Positions 12,837 through 14,500 of a stretch of DNA of 14,500 nucleotides are shown piece after piece. This stretch comes from Spirochaetales bacterium UBA1265 (lineage in GTDB: Bacteria > Spirochaetota > Spirochaetia > Sphaerochaetales > Sphaerochaetaceae). Below the pieces are notes generated by a model. It made no database searches, had not been told where the DNA came from, and saw only the letters and a program-made list of their open reading frames with translations. A program made the translations under genes and the position numbers. The stretch lies in the NCBI GenBank assembly GCA_002308475.1, contig DBVL01000031.1, forward strand, positions 1 through 14,500, given 5' to 3'. Numbering within the stretch: the first letter of the stretch is position 1; the number at the start of each line of letters is the position of its first letter.

Positions 12837-14045
12837 TCAGAACTTTCCTTCAAAGGGTGTATAGACTCTTACTTTTCGGAGTGTCTTGGTGAAAGCATAA
12901 GCAACTGAGGTCTCTGAGAAAAGCTCGTCTGCCTGAGAAAACGCTCTGGCTTTTCCATCTGTACCTATGATTGCTATATCTGTTTCAAAAGAGATTCTCT
13001 CCGGAACATCTACTATTATCTCATAGCTTTCGCACTTTGCTGGAGCTAGGGAAGCAGCCTTGCTTTTGAGCTCTTCCAACTCTTGTTCACTGAGGTCTCC
13101 AGGACACTGACGCTCACAGTTTGTGTTGTACAGCAGTCCTTGAGATGAGAGCTTTACCAGTTCAAAGGGTTTGTAGTTTTTGGAATCACAGAGTTTCAGA
13201 AACTCATTGTCATCCAGATAGTATAGGTCTTCCTCTTTTATCACATGGTCCTCAATGGCTGCCTGTACGGCGCTTTTCACCATGGCTGTAGCACATCTGG
13301 TTGCCGAATGCCAGTAAACATTCTTGTACATTAGATATTTGGAGAAAAGCAGATGCTCAACAGAGGAAGCTGTTGAGATTTTCAGTGCGGGACGTGAGTC
13401 AAGAGCGTACATGTGCTCTGTAATATAAGAGACATCCTGCACGCCATAGGGAACACCGCAGTAGTATGCGTCCCTGCAAAGGTAATCAAGCTTGTCCGGA
13501 TCCAAGGCTCCTGAGAGAAGATGCTGGTAGAAGATTATCTCCTGGTCTGTAACAGGGTTTTCCTCAGGACAGATTATACAGCACACGGTATCCACGTCTG
13601 CCCCGGCCTTCAGAATCAGTTCCTTCAGGCTTTTGTCCGATCTGATTATCTCTGTTCCCAGGCTCTCATGACTGCGGGATACCACATCTTTCAGACTGTG
13701 GGCAAAAGGAAAATGCCCAAGATCATGAAGCATGGAAGCACAGAGAAATGAGTTTATGCCTGTTTTTGTGAGATGCCTGCATCCGTTTCTCAGTAAGGAT
13801 ATGAGCATGCGTCGGCTTATGTCACAGACGCCGAGAGAGTGTGAAAGCCGGGTGTGTACAGCTCCTGGGTAGAGAAGGCTTACAGGACCGAGCTGACGTA
13901 TCCGGTCAAGCTTGCGCATCTGGGGGTGCCTGTAGAAGGCAGCAAGCTCAGGGGTGAAGAGCATGTCTCCCCAAAGGGGGTCTCTTACAGATACGGTAAA
14001 ATCCGAAACAAGATAGCTAAGCAAGATACTGTCGTTTATTGTCAT
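12837..14045 (-). CDS. HD-domain phosphohydrolase (SAMHD1/dGTPase-like)
   Basis: This is a 402-residue protein from ATG 14045. Its HD core is plain: R-D-P-L-W-G-D (22-27 region), R-Q-L-G, H-T-R-L-S-H-S-L-G-V (H69), M-L-H-D-L-G-H (H107-D108) and D-P-D-K-L-D-Y-L-x-R-D (D187). This is the arrangement of the SAMHD1/YwfO-type phosphohydrolases, some of which cleave dNTPs. The substrate here is unknown. The C-terminal ~130 residues are less conserved. Start choice: TTG 14081, ATG 14060 and ATG 14051 overlap a good promoter (14052-14081), and no start has a Shine-Dalgarno. ATG 14045 coincides with the predicted transcription start and keeps the conserved R-D-P-L-W-G-D. It heads the HD-ttcA-mutL operon. 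Confidence 0.88.
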   Translation of the reverse strand: MTINDSILLSYLVSDFTVSVRDPLWGDMLFTPELAAFYRHPQMRKLDRIRQLGPVSLLYPGAVHTRLSHSLGVCDISRRMLISLLRNGCRHLTKTGINSFLCASMLHDLGHFPFAHSLKDVVSRSHESLGTEIIRSDKSLKELILKAGADVDTVCCIICPEENPVTDQEIIFYQHLLSGALDPDKLDYLCRDAYYCGVPYGVQDVSYITEHMYALDSRPALKISTASSVEHLLFSKYLMYKNVYWHSATRCATAMVKSAVQAAIEDHVIKEEDLYYLDDNEFLKLCDSKNYKPFELVKLSSQGLLYNTNCERQCPGDLSEQELEELKSKAASLAPAKCESYEIIVDVPERISFETDIAIIGTDGKARAFSQADELFSETSVAYAFTKTLRKVRVYTPFEGKF

Positions 14046-14051
14046 GTTCAT

Positions 14052-14081
14052 ATTATACATGTGTATAGTAGTTTTAGACAA
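14052..14081 (-). promoter_or_regulatory. Promoter of the HD-ttcA-mutL operon
   Basis: On the minus strand TTGTCT (14081-14076), an 18-bp spacer and a perfect TATAAT (14057-14052). The expected start is about 14045, which is itself an ATG in frame. This predicts a leaderless or almost leaderless transcript. Confidence 0.55.
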
Positions 14082-14090
14082 GGTGTATAG
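14054..14090. repeat. Direct and inverted repeats in the HD/exported-protein divergent region
   Basis: GTGTATAG occurs at 14061-14068 and again at 14083-14090, 22 bp apart, or about two helical turns. The first copy is the right half of an inverted repeat, TATACA-TG-TGTATA (14054-14067), that overlaps the minus-strand -10. One copy lies in the -35/-10 spacer and the other just outside the -35. This resembles a paired operator. Confidence 0.4.
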
Positions 14091-14098
14091 ATTTACTC

Positions 14099-14127
14099 TT
14101 CACATAAATCTCAGCGTGTGAAATAAT
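14099..14127 (+). promoter_or_regulatory. Predicted promoter of the exported protein gene
   Basis: TTCACA (14099-14104), a 17-bp spacer and AATAAT (14122-14127), five of six consensus bases in each box. Transcription would start near 14134, only about 3 nt before ATG 14137. Confidence 0.5.
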
Positions 14128-14136
14128 CCTGAGAGT

Positions 14137-14500
14137 ATGATGATTAGGAAAGTTTCAATAGCATTTCTGATTTTGACACTGTTTTCTCTTTCTTCCTTGA
14201 GTGCTGCCTCTGCCAGAGATCATTTCATCTCGAAAAGGAGCGTAACTATTCTTCCTACAGACAGTATGATCGGACAGACTGCAGATCCTTCGTCAACAAA
14301 AGAGCTGACAGTTCTCTCCAAGGCTCTGTCTGAGGAGTTCTCCTTTGAGTGGACAGAAACATATCTGGAAGAGAATACCAGAACAGTCATTCTTGAGAAT
14401 ATGACAAACATACTTACGTCTCTTCTTCCTCAAACCCAGATGGTCTTTTCCAAGCCGTTTGCCAACGGGGATTCAAGTGTTTCCATAAACGTCAGGTTCA
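14137..14500 (+). CDS. Exported protein of unknown function (partial, runs off the window)
   Basis: Only the first 121 codons are present; the frame stays open to the last base. It begins ATG-ATG with a typical signal peptide: M-M-I-R-K, a hydrophobic core, then S-A-A-S-A before a likely cleavage near residue 26. The visible mature part contains a helical, acidic stretch (S-K-A-L-S-E-E-F-S-F-E-W-T-E-T-Y-L-E-E) and then more mixed sequence. I recognise no family. There is no lipobox. The Shine-Dalgarno is weak, and the predicted leader is only a few bases. It diverges from the HD gene across a 91-bp spacer (14046-14136) and may share control with it through the repeats there. Confidence 0.8.
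   Translation, partial: MMIRKVSIAFLILTLFSLSSLSAASARDHFISKRSVTILPTDSMIGQTADPSSTKELTVLSKALSEEFSFEWTETYLEENTRTVILENMTNILTSLLPQTQMVFSKPFANGDSSVSINVRF

Noticed and set aside
1..14500. tRNA, rRNA, CRISPR arrays, insertion sequences or prophage genes
   Set aside because: I looked on both strands and saw no cloverleaf, no regular repeat-spacer pattern, no transposase motifs and no terminal inverted repeats.

Overview
The window is ordinary, densely packed bacterial chromosome at moderate G+C. The best guess for the source is a spirochaete, probably an anaerobic gut-type Sphaerochaetaceae/Treponema relative. This rests on a small Hc1-like histone protein, an enlarged RecJ, a DUF4105 protein with a multi-pass C-terminus, and a fermentative carbamate kinase. 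No rRNA or 16S is present, so the taxonomy is inference. I see no mobile element, CRISPR array, tRNA or phage gene.

Layout, left to right. (1) 1-300: a monocistronic Hc1-like protein gene with its own promoter, a strong Shine-Dalgarno and an intrinsic terminator. (2) 295-951 (-): a YhhQ/VUT-family queuosine-precursor transporter, divergent from recJ. (3) 1079-5395 (+): recJ with an extra ~150-residue insert, overlapping a DUF4105 exported membrane protein, then carbamate kinase arcC, which also seems to have its own promoter inside the end of the upstream gene. (4) 7483-5399 (-): a D-3-phosphoglycerate-dehydrogenase-like gene, an Lrp/AsnC regulator and recO, tightly coupled. The promoter has a perfect 16-bp palindrome in its -35/-10 spacer. 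(5) 7699-10280 (+): a dihydroorotate-dehydrogenase-like flavoprotein lacking the canonical catalytic Cys, a PlsC-type acyltransferase with a variant motif I, and a small unknown lipoprotein. (6) 14045-10281 (-): an HD-domain phosphohydrolase, a TtcA-type tRNA thiolase and mutL, tightly packed. (7) 14137 to the window end (+): the start of an unrecognised exported protein, divergent from the HD gene.

DNA repair is the recurrent theme (recJ, recO, mutL), alongside tRNA modification (yhhQ, ttcA), serine metabolism with a local Lrp-type regulator, and an uncharacterised envelope/lipid operon. I do not see a clear new multi-gene system. The points most worth a second look are the inverted-repeat array at 7527-7608 beside the Lrp operon, the altered active sites of the DHOD-like, PGDH-like and acyltransferase proteins, the RecJ insert, and the near-leaderless divergent promoters with 8-bp direct repeats at 14052-14134.
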